Shown here one piece after another: positions 36,701-48,695 of a DNA stretch of 64,000 bases. Position 1 is the stretch's first letter. Each line of letters begins with the position of its first letter. Origin of the DNA: Coriolopsis trogii (lineage: Eukaryota > Basidiomycota > Agaricomycetes > Polyporales > Polyporaceae); assembly GCA_020543525.1 (NCBI GenBank), contig JAHYIO010000037.1, positions 558,001-622,000 of the forward strand. The letters are read 5' to 3'. The position numbers and the translations under genes are program-made. Below the pieces are notes generated by a model, which saw only the letters and a program-made list of their open reading frames with translations, made no database searches and was not told the origin of the DNA.

Positions 36701-36962
36701 TGAAGCTCGCAGGCTCCGTGTACTGTGCATGGGCGCTTGCACATCAGCTGGATGAGCTGGCTTTTGGTTGGGTTCCATTCATGTACATACGTCCTTGGGA
36801 AGTACACATGAGGGTATACGAAGGCATAGGGAGTCAAAACATACTATCCGACCCGAGATACGCAGCGAGGAACGCGATCGAGGCATTTTTCGATTTTTCG
36901 GCATTTTTTGGATTTATTTCGTGCACTCAGCGCTCCGAGCAAACTTTTCGCAAGCAGCTGTA
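36701..36962 (+). repeat. right arm of 262-bp perfect inverted repeat
   Basis: Exact reverse complement of 36162-36423. Starts TGAAGCTCGCAGG and ends GCAAGCAGCTGTA. Lies 254 bp downstream of the cactin stop codon. Confidence 0.9.
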
Positions 36963-37216
36963 CTTGGATGCGTATCGTACAGGCATGTTATTACAATCAT
37001 GTTCATGTAGGCATATGATACAAGTATACAAATAAGCTGACTACTTCCGATAGAACTGGGGACGGGTGTGAGATCATGCGACAGGCTAAATATCAACAAA
37101 CTCACGTTGCGACGGAAGTTGAACCAGAGGGATAGACATCCTCGATCGAAACTGCTCCGGAAACCACTACGCAAAGCGATTGAGTATCGGCCTCTAGACT
37201 AGAGAACATTCATTGC

Positions 37217-39475
37217 TCACCGTTTATGCGAGAATTCCCATTCGCGGTTGACGATCCGGAACGCAATGTCTTCGTATGGAGGACCAGCACTGAAATGCAA
37301 GAGGACGGTCTCGTCGTTTCCGGGCTCCTTGATGATCTTGTATGTGGGCGCCTTGGTCTTGTCGATAAGATCGGGATAGAATATATTGAACTTGTATCCT
37401 TGTACAACTTTCGGCGGAGGGTTGTCCGTACTGCAACAGCAAGTCAACACGAATCATAGCGACATGCATGCGGGACGACTTACTCGTAATGTGTTTGATT
37501 GTACTTGTTCCACTCGTACCCAGTGTGCACACGATTGAAGTATCGCGGCTTCCTCGGTCTGTACTTGTCTTCCCAGTTGTACGAAGTGGGACGAGCAATG
37601 CTCTCCTCCACGTTGAACAGTTCCTCCTCTTCGTCCAGCTCGCGCTCGGCCTCTGCGCGGTACAAGGCTTCCGCGAGGTCAGCGTTGCTGGGGGCTTCCA
37701 CTTCTTGTTGCTCGGGTTCAGCTTCGACAGTCTTCGGGATGAAGCGGGTACCCGCGACGTTCCGACGTTGTTGTAGCTGTATGCAGTTCAATCAGTCAGT
37801 GGCCAAGACAGACAAGGCGAAGGGCAACATACAAGATAGCGCAGGTCTTCGATAGTAGTGACAATGTCGATCTGGCGTTCTTCGTGATGTAACTTGCGAA
37901 TGTCGATCAAGGGTGGACTCATTGAGCGATCGTAGGGCTCAACCTCCTCGGCAACATCCTTGTCCGCGCGATTCGTAGCGTCAGTGTTGTGAGCCTCGCC
38001 CCTTTGAGCTGACCTCGCAACACCCGCCAGAAGCTCTTCTTGAGCTTGAAGCGCCTCGTCTCTCTGCCTTTTCCGCAGCTGCTCGAGACGGTTGCGGACG
38101 ACAACCTCGTGCAGCGTCCTCAGCTTGGCCTGTCAATGACCATGAGTATTAGCCGGACATATAGGCCCGTCCACCGAGCACACCTTTGCCTTCCACACCA
38201 ACAGCTTCTTGAGCAAACCTTCCCAATACTCCACATCGATAGGTTCTCCACTTGCAAGCTTGGCCTGAATCTGCTTCTGAAGCTGAACGAGATGCTCATA
38301 TGTCTTGCCTTGCAGTAAAGCGGTGATGTCCGCTTCAACAGCAGCCGCTGCTGCTACACCTAGTCTTTCGGAAGCCTTGATGCGGTCCAATGCGTCCTTC
38401 GTTATGACCATCATGTTCTGAGAACAAGCATCAGAGTTATACTCATAATCATGAGTCCGTGCACCAGACATACCGTCCAAAACTCTATATTCGTCTCCGA
38501 GTGCTCGAGCTGGAGGTAGCGTTCAATATCATCATGTAGCTCCTCCACTTGTTGCGGCGTGAGGCTCTGCATGTACAATGAATTCGGGTGAAAAGGGGGA
38601 TGCGTGAAACAGTTGACGTACGTCCACAATGTTGTAAGGCTCGTCCAAGTCAATCTCGAGTCCCTCCTTGGTGAGCTCGTCATCTTCGTCAGTAACCGGG
38701 TCGACATAGCGAAGGTTGAGCGCAAGGAAGTCGATCGCCTTCGCTCGTTTCTCTTTGATACGAATGAGGGCCCGGTTGCGCTCCTGTTCGAGCTGGAATT
38801 CCCCTTCCTTGGACAACCACTCTTCCATCTGAGCGGACTCTGCCAACCTATGCATCCTGATTTCCTCTTCCTCGCGTATTCGCTGTTCTGCCTCCCTTTC
38901 CGCTCGTCTTTTGTTAAGTCGCTCTAGCTCCTCCTTGGCCTCCTGCCGCCTAAGAGCATCTCTCCTCTGTGCCTCAGCCAAAGTGAGGCCCTGCTTCCGT
39001 TCCTTCTCGTTCTTCTTGTGCCAGCGGAACTGCTGGTCGAGGTTGACATCATGGAAGGGATTGTCCGTTGCGCTGTAAATGCTTAGCTCTGCGACCCTGC
39101 GAGCTTCCTCTTCCTCCCTCGCACGCTTCTTCTCTGCCTTGCGAGCCTTGCGCTCCTCGGACTTCTCGCGTTTGCGCCTGTAGGGTGATTAGTTCGCGCG
39201 GACAGCAGGACGTACGAGCAAAAGGCGTACTTCTTCTTGTCCCTGTCCCGCTCCGAGCTGTCGCTGCGGTCTCTTCTGCGACGTGATTTGTGTTCTCTGC
39301 TCCGGTCCCTGCTCTCGCTCCGACGATCACGATGACGCTTGTGGTCGTCTTCGTCGTCACGTTTGCGAGAGTCCTTCCTGTCGCGCGATCGGTCTCGAGG
39401 AGACCTGGATCTCTCCCTATACCGTCCTCTATCTCTTCTTTCCGGAGTAACCGAGCGCGAGCGGTCTCTTCCCAT
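37217..39475 (-). CDS. CAY1: cactin, spliceosome-associated protein
   Basis: Conserved nuclear protein of the spliceosome C complex, needed for splicing fidelity. ATG 39475 starts an SR-like region (MGRDRSRSVTPERRDRGRYR, SPRDRSRDRKDSRKRDDEDD, SSERDRDKKKY) of about 90 residues. The middle cactin domain follows: NPFHDVNLDQQFRWHKKN, a Glu/Arg-rich coiled coil (EAKEELERLNKRRAEREAEQ), DFLALNLRYVDPVTDEDDEL, EIDLDEPYNIV, EIQAKLASGEPIDVEYWEGL. The C-terminal cactin domain reads WEDKYRPRKPRYFNRVHTGY, EWNKYNQTHYE, NPPPKVVQGYKFNIFYPDLI, APTYKIIKEPGNDETVLLHF, YEDIAFRIVNREWEFSHKR and TGA at 37217. Shares a 95-bp divergent promoter with ClpX. Confidence 0.94.
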
Positions 39476-39570
39476 AGCGTGAAGAACAAGTGTGTCGAGA
39501 ATGAGCAAGGGTGACGCGCTCGTCAGAGAAAGTGGCTAGGAGCACGGATGGGCAAGCGCCGGAATGAGCG
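39476..39570. promoter_or_regulatory. very short bidirectional promoter, cactin/ClpX
   Basis: Only 95 bp lie between the two divergent start codons (39475 minus and 39571 plus). Both 5' UTRs and core promoters must lie here or overlap the coding regions. No TATA box is visible. Confidence 0.5.
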
Positions 39571-42170
39571 TTGGTGGCGATGTCGAGTATTCGTCCGGAC
39601 CGGAGTGGGCCCATGCACCAGCGACCAGCGGCCAGCAAGCGTTGCAGCTTGTTCCAGTACTCCAAGTCCGAATCGCAAAGTCTTCCTAGCTTTGAGTCGT
39701 CCGCCTCTTCGTTCTCGTCTACGACGTACGCAATGCTCGAGGGTTGCTCAACTAAGCTTCATCGTTCCTCTCGTTCCTATCGCGCATGGCGATCATCGGC
39801 TTTTCACAGTCCCTCTCGAGCTGTCCGCGCACAAGCACGTTACGCGTCTGCATCGGACGACATCCCCGGAGGCGATGACATGTTCAGCACCAGGCCGTCT
39901 GGACTGGCCACACCACGAGAGGTAGCTTCAATGTGCCAGTATGCGCACGAAGTGTACTCACAGACCGCCAGCTGGTACAATACTTGAATCAGTATGTGGT
40001 CGGTCAGGAGAATGCGAAGAAAGTGTTGTCTGTGGCGTACGTTTTGTCTTTGGGTGAAGAAAGGTGTGGTTCATCTGACGTATACAACGTGAAGCGTCTT
40101 CAACCATTACAATCGGGTACACGCAAATCTGAGAGCCATGTATTACGATGATCCCCCACACTTGTCAAGTTCTGACTTGACGAACAATTGTGGGCATGCA
40201 TCCTTGTGGAGCCTCCGTCCATAGTTCTGAGTCTTCGCGATAACAGCGCTTGGGGCACAGTCACCGTACTCGTATCAAGAGCTCTCTCAACCATTGTCGC
40301 CTCGCACACCTGCACCACTGTTCGAGAAGAGCAATGTGCTTGTGATGTACGTGGTACAGCCAATGGTGTGTTCCCTCACCGCTCATGTTTCTCTCGTCTG
40401 TCAGCGGCCCAACGGGATCCGGTGAGTGACTTCATCTTGATGTATTTCACCCGTGTTTATCCATATTCCACGCGAAGGCAAGACATTATTAGCAAAGACA
40501 CTTGCAAACGTGCTCGATGTCCCGTTCTCTGTCAGTGACGCGACAACTTTCACTCAGGTGAGGGAGAGGTCAAAATCTGTATGACGCTGTATGTGGGCTC
40601 ATGCTCTTTCAGGCGGGATGTAAGTCCTCAGTTGCACTGGGTTCTAGCGTCCACTGAGAGTTAGGAATGTATTTTAGACGTGGGAGATGATGTTGACATG
40701 TGTGTGCAACGGCTGGTAGGATTCCCGATACTCACGCATCCAGTTTGTGATTGAGCATGATAAGAACAGCTCCAAGCGGCGAACTGGGATCCATACAAAG
40801 CCAAGTATGTAATAGTTTTAGGTCATCCATACGCCTACTGAGTGTCGCCGACGTATAGCATGGGTATCATCTACATCGACGAGATTGACAAGATCGCGCG
40901 CAAGTCTGCCGGCCCAGAGTCTACTCGGGATGTGGGCGGCGAGGGCGTTCAACAAGCCCTCCTACGCATGATGGAGGGCTCAATAGTCAATGTTCCAGCA
41001 AAGGGGCCTTCTATGCCACCACCCACAGCAGCTTCGCGCGGTGGTCGTGGACAAGCGATGCCTGCAGCCGTCCGTATGTACTCTCCACTCGTCCCCCTGC
41101 CCCGCTGCCTGAATGCATCCCACCGTTGTTTTGAGTAGAATGGCCCGACTCGTACACCGTAGACACCTCGAACATCCTCTTCATTCTCAGTGGCGCGTTT
41201 GTTGGCCTCGAGAACATAATCAAGCAACGAATGGCTAAAGGGGTAAGTGGTCTCCCGTTCCAGTGGATAGGCAATGATTCGACTTGACTCCTCCCTCTCA
41301 GTCAATAGGCTTCACGGCAAATCTATCTTCGTCTCAGGAGACGTCCCCTGCTGGTATGCCTTTCTTCACACCGAACAGCCTCAACGGGACTGGGAACACG
41401 CTCAATGCGGTCGAGCCCGGAGGTACGTTCCACGTCTCATTTTACCCTCAGCCAGAAGACTTGAGTGAAACCGTTCGGGGCATAGATTTGGTCAAATTCG
41501 GGTATGACGAGATCGCACGTTAGCGTTCAGCTCTGTTTTGACAATATGCGTTCTGACTGTAGCTTCATCCCCGAGTTCATCTCGCGAATGCCCTCCATCA
41601 CCACCCTGAACCCGCTCACCCCCTCCGACCTTCGCCGAGTACTAACGGAAGTAAAGGGCTCGCTCATCTCACAATATACTGCGCTGTTCGGATACTCCGG
41701 GATTGAAATCAGGTTCACGAGCGCAGCCATTGATCAGATATGCAAAAAGGCTGCAGCGAGAGGTGGCGGAGCCAGGGGTTTGCGCGGTATCATGGTCGGT
41801 CCTGTCGCATTGATATTTTGTTATACTCGTATATTCTTAATCTCGACCCGGACATAGGAAACTCTCCTCCTGGATCCCATGTATGAAGCTCCGTAAGTCC
41901 TAATCATACGTGCACTGTTCACAAGGGTGACGGCAGCTGATCATTGACATTTCCTACAGGGGCTCGGTATGTCATTGCTGTACATGCTCTCCTCGGTACT
42001 GCGGTCTCTGAAAGAAGGTTCCGTAGTGGATTAAGTACATACTCATACATGAAGCGGTCGTACTCGAACAAGGGCCACCACAATACTGGGGAGCAGGCAA
42101 GACTGAAGCTACGAAGTTTTGGAACGCCTGGGCTGCAGAAGAGCAGAGGCATACAGGAGAGATGCTCTAA
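39571..42170 (+). CDS. MCX1: mitochondrial ClpX, AAA+ unfoldase
   Basis: ATP-dependent unfoldase of the mitochondrial matrix. A Ser/Arg/Lys-rich N-terminus from ATG 39571 (or the ATG at 39616, [20 protein letters not shown]) fits a transit peptide. Exons give [41 protein letters not shown] / [20 protein letters not shown] (Walker A split by an intron), [40 protein letters not shown] (Walker B), [80 protein letters not shown] and ARGLRGIM / [12 protein letters not shown]. The end [16 protein letters not shown] and stop at 42170 requires skipping 41.97-42.03 kb as an intron. No N-terminal zinc finger is seen, as in yeast Mcx1. Confidence 0.9.
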
Positions 42171-42494
42171 TGGGTCATCAGTGCTGGGACATTCTTCGCA
42201 ACAACTCACGCTTTCATGGTTGTATCTGATACTGTATACCATGTTTTGTATTGTATGCGGCGGGCAAGAGGCATGGATGTAGAAGCACATTACTCGTTCA
42301 TGATCATGATGCACGAAGCGGGAGGGACAAATGAGGATAATACACCCTATCGGCTACACGCCACATAGACACACCTCTACTGACGAATACAGAAAGACGG
42401 TTCTTGGTGTTGAACGGATGGTGAATGATGGCCAATGATGAATGTCGATACCGTCGGGACGGACCGCGAGCTATAGTGTAGCAACGTCGTGCGT
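42171..42494. other. tail-to-tail 3' flanks
   Basis: About 320 bp between the ClpX and RanBP1 stops. No feature seen. Confidence 0.5.
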
Positions 42495-43404
42495 TTACTC
42501 TTCCTTCTTCTCTTCCTCGGTCTTCTCCTCAGCCTTGGGCTCCTCCTTCGCCTCCTCCTCTTTCTTCTCCTCAGCAGGAGGTTCCTCCTTCTCCTCGGCA
42601 GCCGGTGCTGGCTCTTCTGGCGCAGGGGAGGTGGAGGTCAGGCTCGCGTTGTGCTTTTGCGCCTTCTCGAACTCTTCCTTGAACTGCGCAGCATCTGGAA
42701 GGGGAATGAGTTGAGGATAGGTTGCGAGGAGTGAACCGACTCACTCTCGGCGTTCGCAAAGCGGATGGCCAAGGTCTCCGAAGTCGGAGGGTTCTCTGAG
42801 TAGTCCGCAGCAACTTTCCAGACCCAGCTCCGGTCCGAGCCAATGTTAGGCTGAAGGCGCATGTCAGAAGTGACTGTGCGAATCTGTCAGTTTCCCTACC
42901 AGAGTAGGTACATGCGGCCTGCGTGCTTACTGGCATGGTTCGCGCACACTTTGAGGGTCTTATCGCGCCTCATCACAAGACGGATTTTCTTGGTCTCCTT
43001 GTGCTGCAACAGACGGACATCGCCAGTACCACGTTCCTTCCACTCTGAAGAGTCTGTCGCGAAACGGAAGAGCTTGGCACGCCTGGGCCGTCGGCGAACG
43101 CGTCAGCAAGGCTACTCGGGGCGAAGCGGTGGCGGATAATGGGGACGCACATTTTGAAGAGTACATCCTCGTTTTCCTCGTGGGTCTTAGTCTCGACCTG
43201 CTCCGTGAGCTTGATTACTGGCTCAAACTGGGGGTCGTGCTCCTCGTCCTACACAACGCGAGTTCAGTCCATGGCTTCCCGGTTTTCTGGGGTGGCGCGA
43301 TCAGGCTCTCTGCATCGATTGCAAAGAGCGGTCGCCTGACTCGTGCGGTTCGGGTAGATCGGACTCACCCTGGGCGCGAGAGCATCGGCGGTAGCTTCAG
43401 ACAT
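42495..43404 (-). CDS. YRB1: Ran-binding protein 1 (Ran GTPase accessory factor)
   Basis: Cytosolic protein that binds RanGTP and helps RanGAP release export complexes at the nuclear pore. ATG 43404 gives [12 protein letters not shown], an intron, then [52 protein letters not shown] (RanBD core), [69 protein letters not shown] and [20 protein letters not shown]. The tail is a Glu/Lys-rich acidic stretch of about 50 residues ending in EEEKKEE and TAA at 42495. Four short introns. Domain order and length match fungal Yrb1. Confidence 0.94.
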
Positions 43405-43667
43405 GACTTCGTAGGAGGTGGTCGTGAACAAGAGAGCAGCAGGCGGTGATGAAGATGAGAGTAAGATGAGAAAAAGAGCAGTAGAGAGATCTAGTAAGGT
43501 CCGCGCGCATCTAACCCTTCTCCAGATCCCACAGAGGGACCCCGAGATGGCAATCAATGGTGGCTCGGGTCCCTCCTATGCCCCACGTGACGTATACAGC
43601 TGTGTCTGGCTGCAGTGTCCACAGACTCTGCTAATGCTACCCGACTTGCAACTCGACATCGACGACC

Positions 43668-44555
43668 ATGCTACGACACTATACCCCTACGCTCTCGCTA
43701 ATGTGGCTATCACTCCTCTTCATCGTCCCGCTGGTCTCAGGGCATATGATCGAGGTACCAGCCTCTAAGAAGGAATGTTTCTTCGAGGACCTGCATGTGA
43801 ACGACAAAGTAAGTTTGTGCGTCCCTACAGACGTATATGCATAACATCATGACATTGCATATAGATGACGGTCACGTATCAAGTAGGAGGCGGAGGTCAT
43901 CTAGACATCGACTTCTGGGTGCGTGCGCATGCTACCCCTGCTCTATATTCACGCACCGAACCTTCCTCCAGCTTGCAGACCCGGATAATACCGCACTTGC
44001 AAAACACATAAAGCAATCGCAAGGGACAGCTCAGATTACCGCGAAGAAAGACGGCCGCTACGAGTACTGTTTCTCGAACCAGATGTCGACGGTGGTGGAC
44101 AAGATGGTCAGGTACGTGTCACTCTCACAGTCCAGACGCACACCTCCTTAGTCCTCCCCGACACAGCTTCAACGTTCACGGAGTGATCTATGTGGACGAC
44201 GAGGGTCAGTACATAATCTCAACACGCGATTCATACCCTCGGTGCTGACATTGGTGTGCAGACATCGTCTCCCCCATTGAACGTGAAATCCGAGCGCTGT
44301 CCCACGGTCTCTCCGCCGTGAAGGATGAACAAGAGTACATTGTCGTTCGCGAACGGACACACAGGAATACTGCCGAATCGACCAACGACCGAGTGAAGTG
44401 GTGGTCAATCCTGCAGGCTATCGTTCTCTTCTCCGTCGTTGCTTGGCAAGTATACTACCTGAAGGTATGTCCAATGGCCCCGTCGGGCTTCAAACCATGT
44501 TCACTGATGAGTACGTACCCGACAGTCGTTCTTCGAGGTCAAGCGGGCCTTCTAG
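43668..44555 (+). CDS. EMP24: p24-family cargo receptor (EMP24/TMED2 type)
   Basis: Type I membrane protein cycling between ER and Golgi in COPI/COPII vesicles, where it helps GPI-anchored cargo leave the ER. ATG 43668 (MLRHYTPTLSLMWLSLLFIV) is a signal peptide. The GOLD domain reads IEVPASKKECFFEDLHVNDK, MTVTYQVGGGGHLDIDFW, LADPDNTALAKHIKQSQGTA, KDGRYEYCFSNQMSTVVDKM with its disulfide cysteines (ECFF and YCFS), and FNVHGVIYVDDE. A coiled coil (PIEREIRALSHGLSAVKDEQ) precedes the helix WWSILQAIVLFSVVAWQVYY. The tail LKSFFEVKRAF, completed by a last exon, ends at 44555 and holds the di-Phe and basic vesicle-sorting signals. Divergent from RanBP1 across 263 bp. Confidence 0.93.
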
Positions 44556-45065
44556 TATCCGGGTTGCACGGTTGTCTTGCATAATTTATCCACTTTATAC
44601 TTCATTTCGAAACCACAATGTGCGACGGAAGCTGCTGCACCCACGAATGACTGGTCCTCTGAGTGCTGTCGAATTGCGCTATCCCGAACGCTTGGGAGCT
44701 GTCTATTGTTTATAGGCAATAGGGATGTGCATAGAATAGAACAACAACATGAGAGAACGGGGGTATTATGCAGGTTACAAGTGTTCAAGCGGACGAGTGC
44801 GGATCAGATGCAGGAGACGAATGCATGTGGGGATTTACTGGTGGTGAGGCATAGAGAGGAGTTTAGAGAGGAGTTGCGAGAGAAGTGAAAGAAGAACGAA
44901 CACACAGCAAACAGAGGGAATCAAAAAAAGCGAGTCAGGTCGTATCGCGTCGTGATAAATCGAGTCTCGTATACATGCATAAATCACAGCTCGCCTTGGG
45001 GTTCCCGCCTCCCAGACGCGACTAAACATTCTCTATCAGTAGTGTACCGATGGCGTGTTCTGTGT
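44556..45065. other. tail-to-tail 3' flanks
   Basis: 510 bp between the stops of the p24 gene and kinesin. Short ORFs only. Confidence 0.5.
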
Positions 45066-45180
45066 TCACCGCCATGTTGGCCGCGACCCGCCAGCAGCGC
45101 TCCCGCTCCGGAAGCTCAAGTCCATGCTCGCGTTCGGATCGGCGGACGCAGCACTCTTGAGACGCAACGAGCCCAAGGCT

Positions 45181-45212
<32 letters not shown>

Positions 45213-48200
45213 ACTCGAGCCGCTTGTGTGAAGACGTGCCGACGACACAGCCAGGAGCGACATCCGCTTCGGCCTCTTCCCCGGCGACCCGAGAGCCACC
45301 CGCCTCGGGCCCGACGAACTCTTCCCGGTGAACACAGACGTGTTCCCTCCCCCGAGCGACGCACGCGCCTGAGGAGAGAGCTGAGGGATCAGGCTCGACC
45401 GCCGCCTTGGCCGCTCGTTGCGCATAGGCCCCACATTCGACCGCCGCCTGCTGCTCTTGCTCGTGTGGCCCTTGGGTGTGCTCGGTACGCGCTTCGCGGG
45501 GCTGTTGTGGTGCCGCTCGCGCGTCTTGCCCGTGGTGGTCGACGAGCTGCTCGACTCCTCCGAAGGGGACGGTATCCGGTTCATGTTGCGGTCCATAAGC
45601 GGGTTCGCGCGACGCGGAGAGCCTTGCGCGACACGTTCCTCCTCATCCTCAGCTAGGCTGCCCAGTGTTGAGCCTCGCGAGCGCGACTTGAGGAAACCAG
45701 GGTCCAACCGGCTCGGCCGTGACCTCTTCGCTCCGCTGCCCCGAAGGGTTGCACTGGCAGAAGAAGCGGGTACAGATGAAGACGTCGACGGAGCAGAGAA
45801 CATGCTCAGATCCAAGCTAGTGTCCGTCTTCTCATCCTCCCACTCGCTCTCCGACCCGCCGACCGATATGTTGCGCTGCGAAGTCTCTGCAGGGGCCGAG
45901 AACGAGCTCACGCTCGAGCTAGACTCTGGAGGGGTGACGGAGATGACAACAGGAGCCGGCGCGAAGCCTTCCCCGCCATCGTCGAGGTCACCCTGGCCCG
46001 CGTAGTCGCGCCATTGCACGCCCTTCTTCTTGCCCTTGTCCTTATCTGACACGCGTCGGTAGGGTGCCGAGGACGGCGCAAGGCTAGGCCGGAGTGACTT
46101 GCGCGGGCTCTTGTGCGATTTGCGGAGTGGGGAGCCGCCAACTGACGAACCGTAGGATGACGAACGTCGCGACACCTTCGTCATCGGTTGTTGCGACACG
46201 ACAGGGCCCGAGACTACACGGCCGACACCGAGGCTACCGAAGCCCTTGAAGTTACCGAGTGCGGACGCGCTCTCCGCCGACACAGGTGAAGCCACCGTAT
46301 ATGACGCAACGGAGTGGCCGACCAAGGACTTGAAGGCAGCGTCGTTCCCATCAGCGACATTCTTGAGCGACAGGCTGAGCGACTTGGCCGTCTGCCCTAG
46401 AGAATCCGGCCCTTCCTCCGTAGCATCGCCCAACGCCTTGCTCGCCTCCCCGAGCATGACTGTGCACCTCCCGACAAGCCCAATCAGGCTGACCAACGCC
46501 TCCGCTTGAGCAACCACCGCCTCCCGAAGAGCCTCCGTCCGAGCCTCCGCCTTGACGCGCTCCATCTCCGCCTTCCGCCAACGGGCGTCCAACTTGACGT
46601 TCTCCACCGAGACTTCATCGAGCTTGTCTGACGACCTGCGTTCTTGTACCGCGCGGAGCGTGCCTTCGAACAGAGCACCAGAGTTGTTGGCACGTTGCAC
46701 GCGCACATTGAGCGCGCTCTCCGCCCTAAGGACTTGCTCTTCAGGAGCGGCGAGGGCGAGCAGCAGCTGCCTCTCCGTCTCGAGGTCCGCAGATAGCGGC
46801 GGACCATTCACGACCTGCGCCTCGATCTCAGCAAGACGAAGACGGATGACCCGCAGCTTGGCCTCCGCGACAGCAAGCTTGCCCGCACAGGCCGCGCCAT
46901 CCGCGATGGAGGGCTGCATCTGCTCTGCCTTGACCTGCAGGTCGCTCTTCGCCTTCTCGACCTCCATGATAGCCTCCCGACGCTTGCGCTTCTCTGCCTC
47001 CCGCTCCGCATCGCGCTTGCCCGTAAGCTTCTCCTTGAGTTCGGCGACCTCAAGATTGAGTCGGTTGATGGCTTCGACATACTGTCCGACATGACGGTCA
47101 ACGTTGACGACGTTGCGGGTGACGACCTTTGTCCGGATCCTCGTGGCGCGCTCGGCGTAGATGAGAGTGTTGTGCGTGTCGTCAAAGTGTGCGCTGGTCG
47201 GAGCGACGCAAACGATCATGACGGTCTTACAGTTACCGCCTAGAGAGAACTTGAGGAGACGGGTGAGCTTGCTGTTCCGGTACGGTATGTGACGAACGGC
47301 GCCGCCACTCTCGCAGAGCGCGTTGATGCAGTTGCCGAGAGCAAGTAGGGACTTGTTGATGTTCGCCCCCTCGACCATACGTTGGCCCATGTTCGTAGTC
47401 GCTGCTGCACGTTCACTGCCAGCCAAATCGATGATGGACAAAGTGGCCATTGTCCGCATCTCGGTCACAGATGCTGTCCGCGGTGCCTGAGTGACGTGAA
47501 CCTGAAGGACGGCATGTGAACGGGAACTGGTCTCGTTGGCGTGTGTTGGACTCTGCGTCCGTCGAGAGTTGCCTTGCATGACAATCTGTTTCACCTCATC
47601 CGCAGAAGTGGGGCGAAGCTCGGTCAGTCCGACAACCTTGACTGTCTTGTCTTCTCGTATCTGGAGGCCGCCGCGCGGTGTCGGTGTCCCGGGCTCGGTG
47701 AGGAGGTCCCGGATCTCCTCGTTGTAGATCTCGAGGAATGTGACAACGACATCGACGATGTAGTCTTCCCGCCGATCTTCAATCTCCTGGAACAGGTCGG
47801 CCATTGTGAGGTAGATAATGCCGGGGTCCGAGTCTGTGCCGCTAATCGTGTGTGTCTTGCCGCAGCCGGTCGCCTACATTGGCATGCCCCTCTGTATGAG
47901 CACCCCACCTAGCCACTCACCAGAAATGATGAAGTCCTCACCCCGTAAGCAAAAATAGTCGTGTTGTACCCATCTAGGAGGGTCTTCAATAGTGGACGCG
48001 CCGTAGCGCCGTAGACTTCAGTTTGTGTTGCGTCATGTCTGAAGACGCGGTCGAATATGAATCTCCTGTCTTTGTAGCGCTTGGTGCCGGGTGGTAGGAA
48101 CCCACGCTCGACGAACGCCCGCGTCTGGTCCTTCTCTTGCGGATCGAACGTGAGGACGCGGTCGTCGACGATCTGGACAATGTCGCGCAGTGTTGACGTG

Positions 48201-48445
48201 TTTGCGACGCGCCCGGGCGTGGAGAGTGCACCATCACCGCGGATGCATGCGTCGAATGTGGGCTGGGGCAGTCTGGCGGCCTCGTAGGAGGTCGGCGGAC
48301 GGACGCGAACTGTTGGCACGCACCCAGCAATTGCAATTAGCATACAGCCCTCCAAAGTCCCTCTCTCGCCTCCAGAACGGCGACAGCCACGAACAAAGGG
48401 GGTGGATTGCTCACCTGCGACACTAATGGAGCCTGCGGCTGCCAT
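45066..48445 (-). CDS. KIP3: kinesin-8 motor (Kip3-like)
   Basis: Plus-end-directed microtubule motor that in this subfamily also shortens microtubules, acting in spindle and nuclear positioning. Exon 1 from ATG 48445 is MAAAGSISVA, then after an intron VRVRPPTSYEAARLPQPTFD, RDIVQIVDDRVLTFDPQEKD (kinesin-8 hallmark), YKDRRFIFDRVFRHDATQTE, LLDGYNTTIFAYG, then the P-loop ATGCGKTHTISGTDSDPGII. The next exon, from about 47.87 kb, has FLEIYNEEIRDLL, NETSSRSHAVLQVHV (switch I), LSIIDLAGSERAAATTNMG (switch II), NINKSLLALGNCINALCES, IPYRNSKLTRLLKFSLGGNC and NTLIYAERATRIRTKVVTRN. After the motor a coiled-coil region and a long basic Ser/Arg-rich tail follow. Stop at 45066. Confidence 0.93.
45181..45210. 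repeat. hexanucleotide repeat GAGCCC x5 inside kinesin
   Basis: Five tandem GAGCCC units on the plus strand encode a Ser-Gly repeat in the kinesin tail on the minus strand (GSGSGSGSGS). Prone to length variation. Confidence 0.85.
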
Positions 48446-48695
48446 AGTAGAGAGAGGGAAGGGACAGACGGGGTATGGAGAATAGTATTGAGGCCCTGTT
48501 TGGCGGCGCGCGCGGTTGGGATGAGGATGTGGCTGAGAGCAAAGAGGAGACGGCTCTGTTCAACTTGGCCCGACTCAAACCAAACCAACCGCCTCCAGCC
48601 ACGCGTCTACGCGTCTCTATCCCTCGTCACATGACCGTACTCCTCATTGAGCGCCTCTTGCACTCAGAGGAGCTCTCTGCAAAGACTCGACCACC

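Larger units (their letters stand above)
35999..37216. other. intergenic region holding a long perfect inverted repeat
   Basis: 1.2 kb between the start of PheRS beta and the stop of cactin, both minus. It consists mostly of two identical 262-bp arms and a 277-bp spacer, described separately. Open frames inside the arms are duplicated by the palindrome and not credible genes. Confidence 0.7.

Noticed and set aside
36162..36962. Inverted repeat as a complete DNA transposon with terminal inverted repeats
   Set aside because: No transposase-like frame in the 277-bp spacer and no flanking target duplication; arms are too long relative to the spacer for a typical small element.
36679..37035. Open frame of 118 codons in the right arm of the inverted repeat
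   Set aside because: The same frame appears mirrored in the left arm and has no motif; it exists because of the palindrome.
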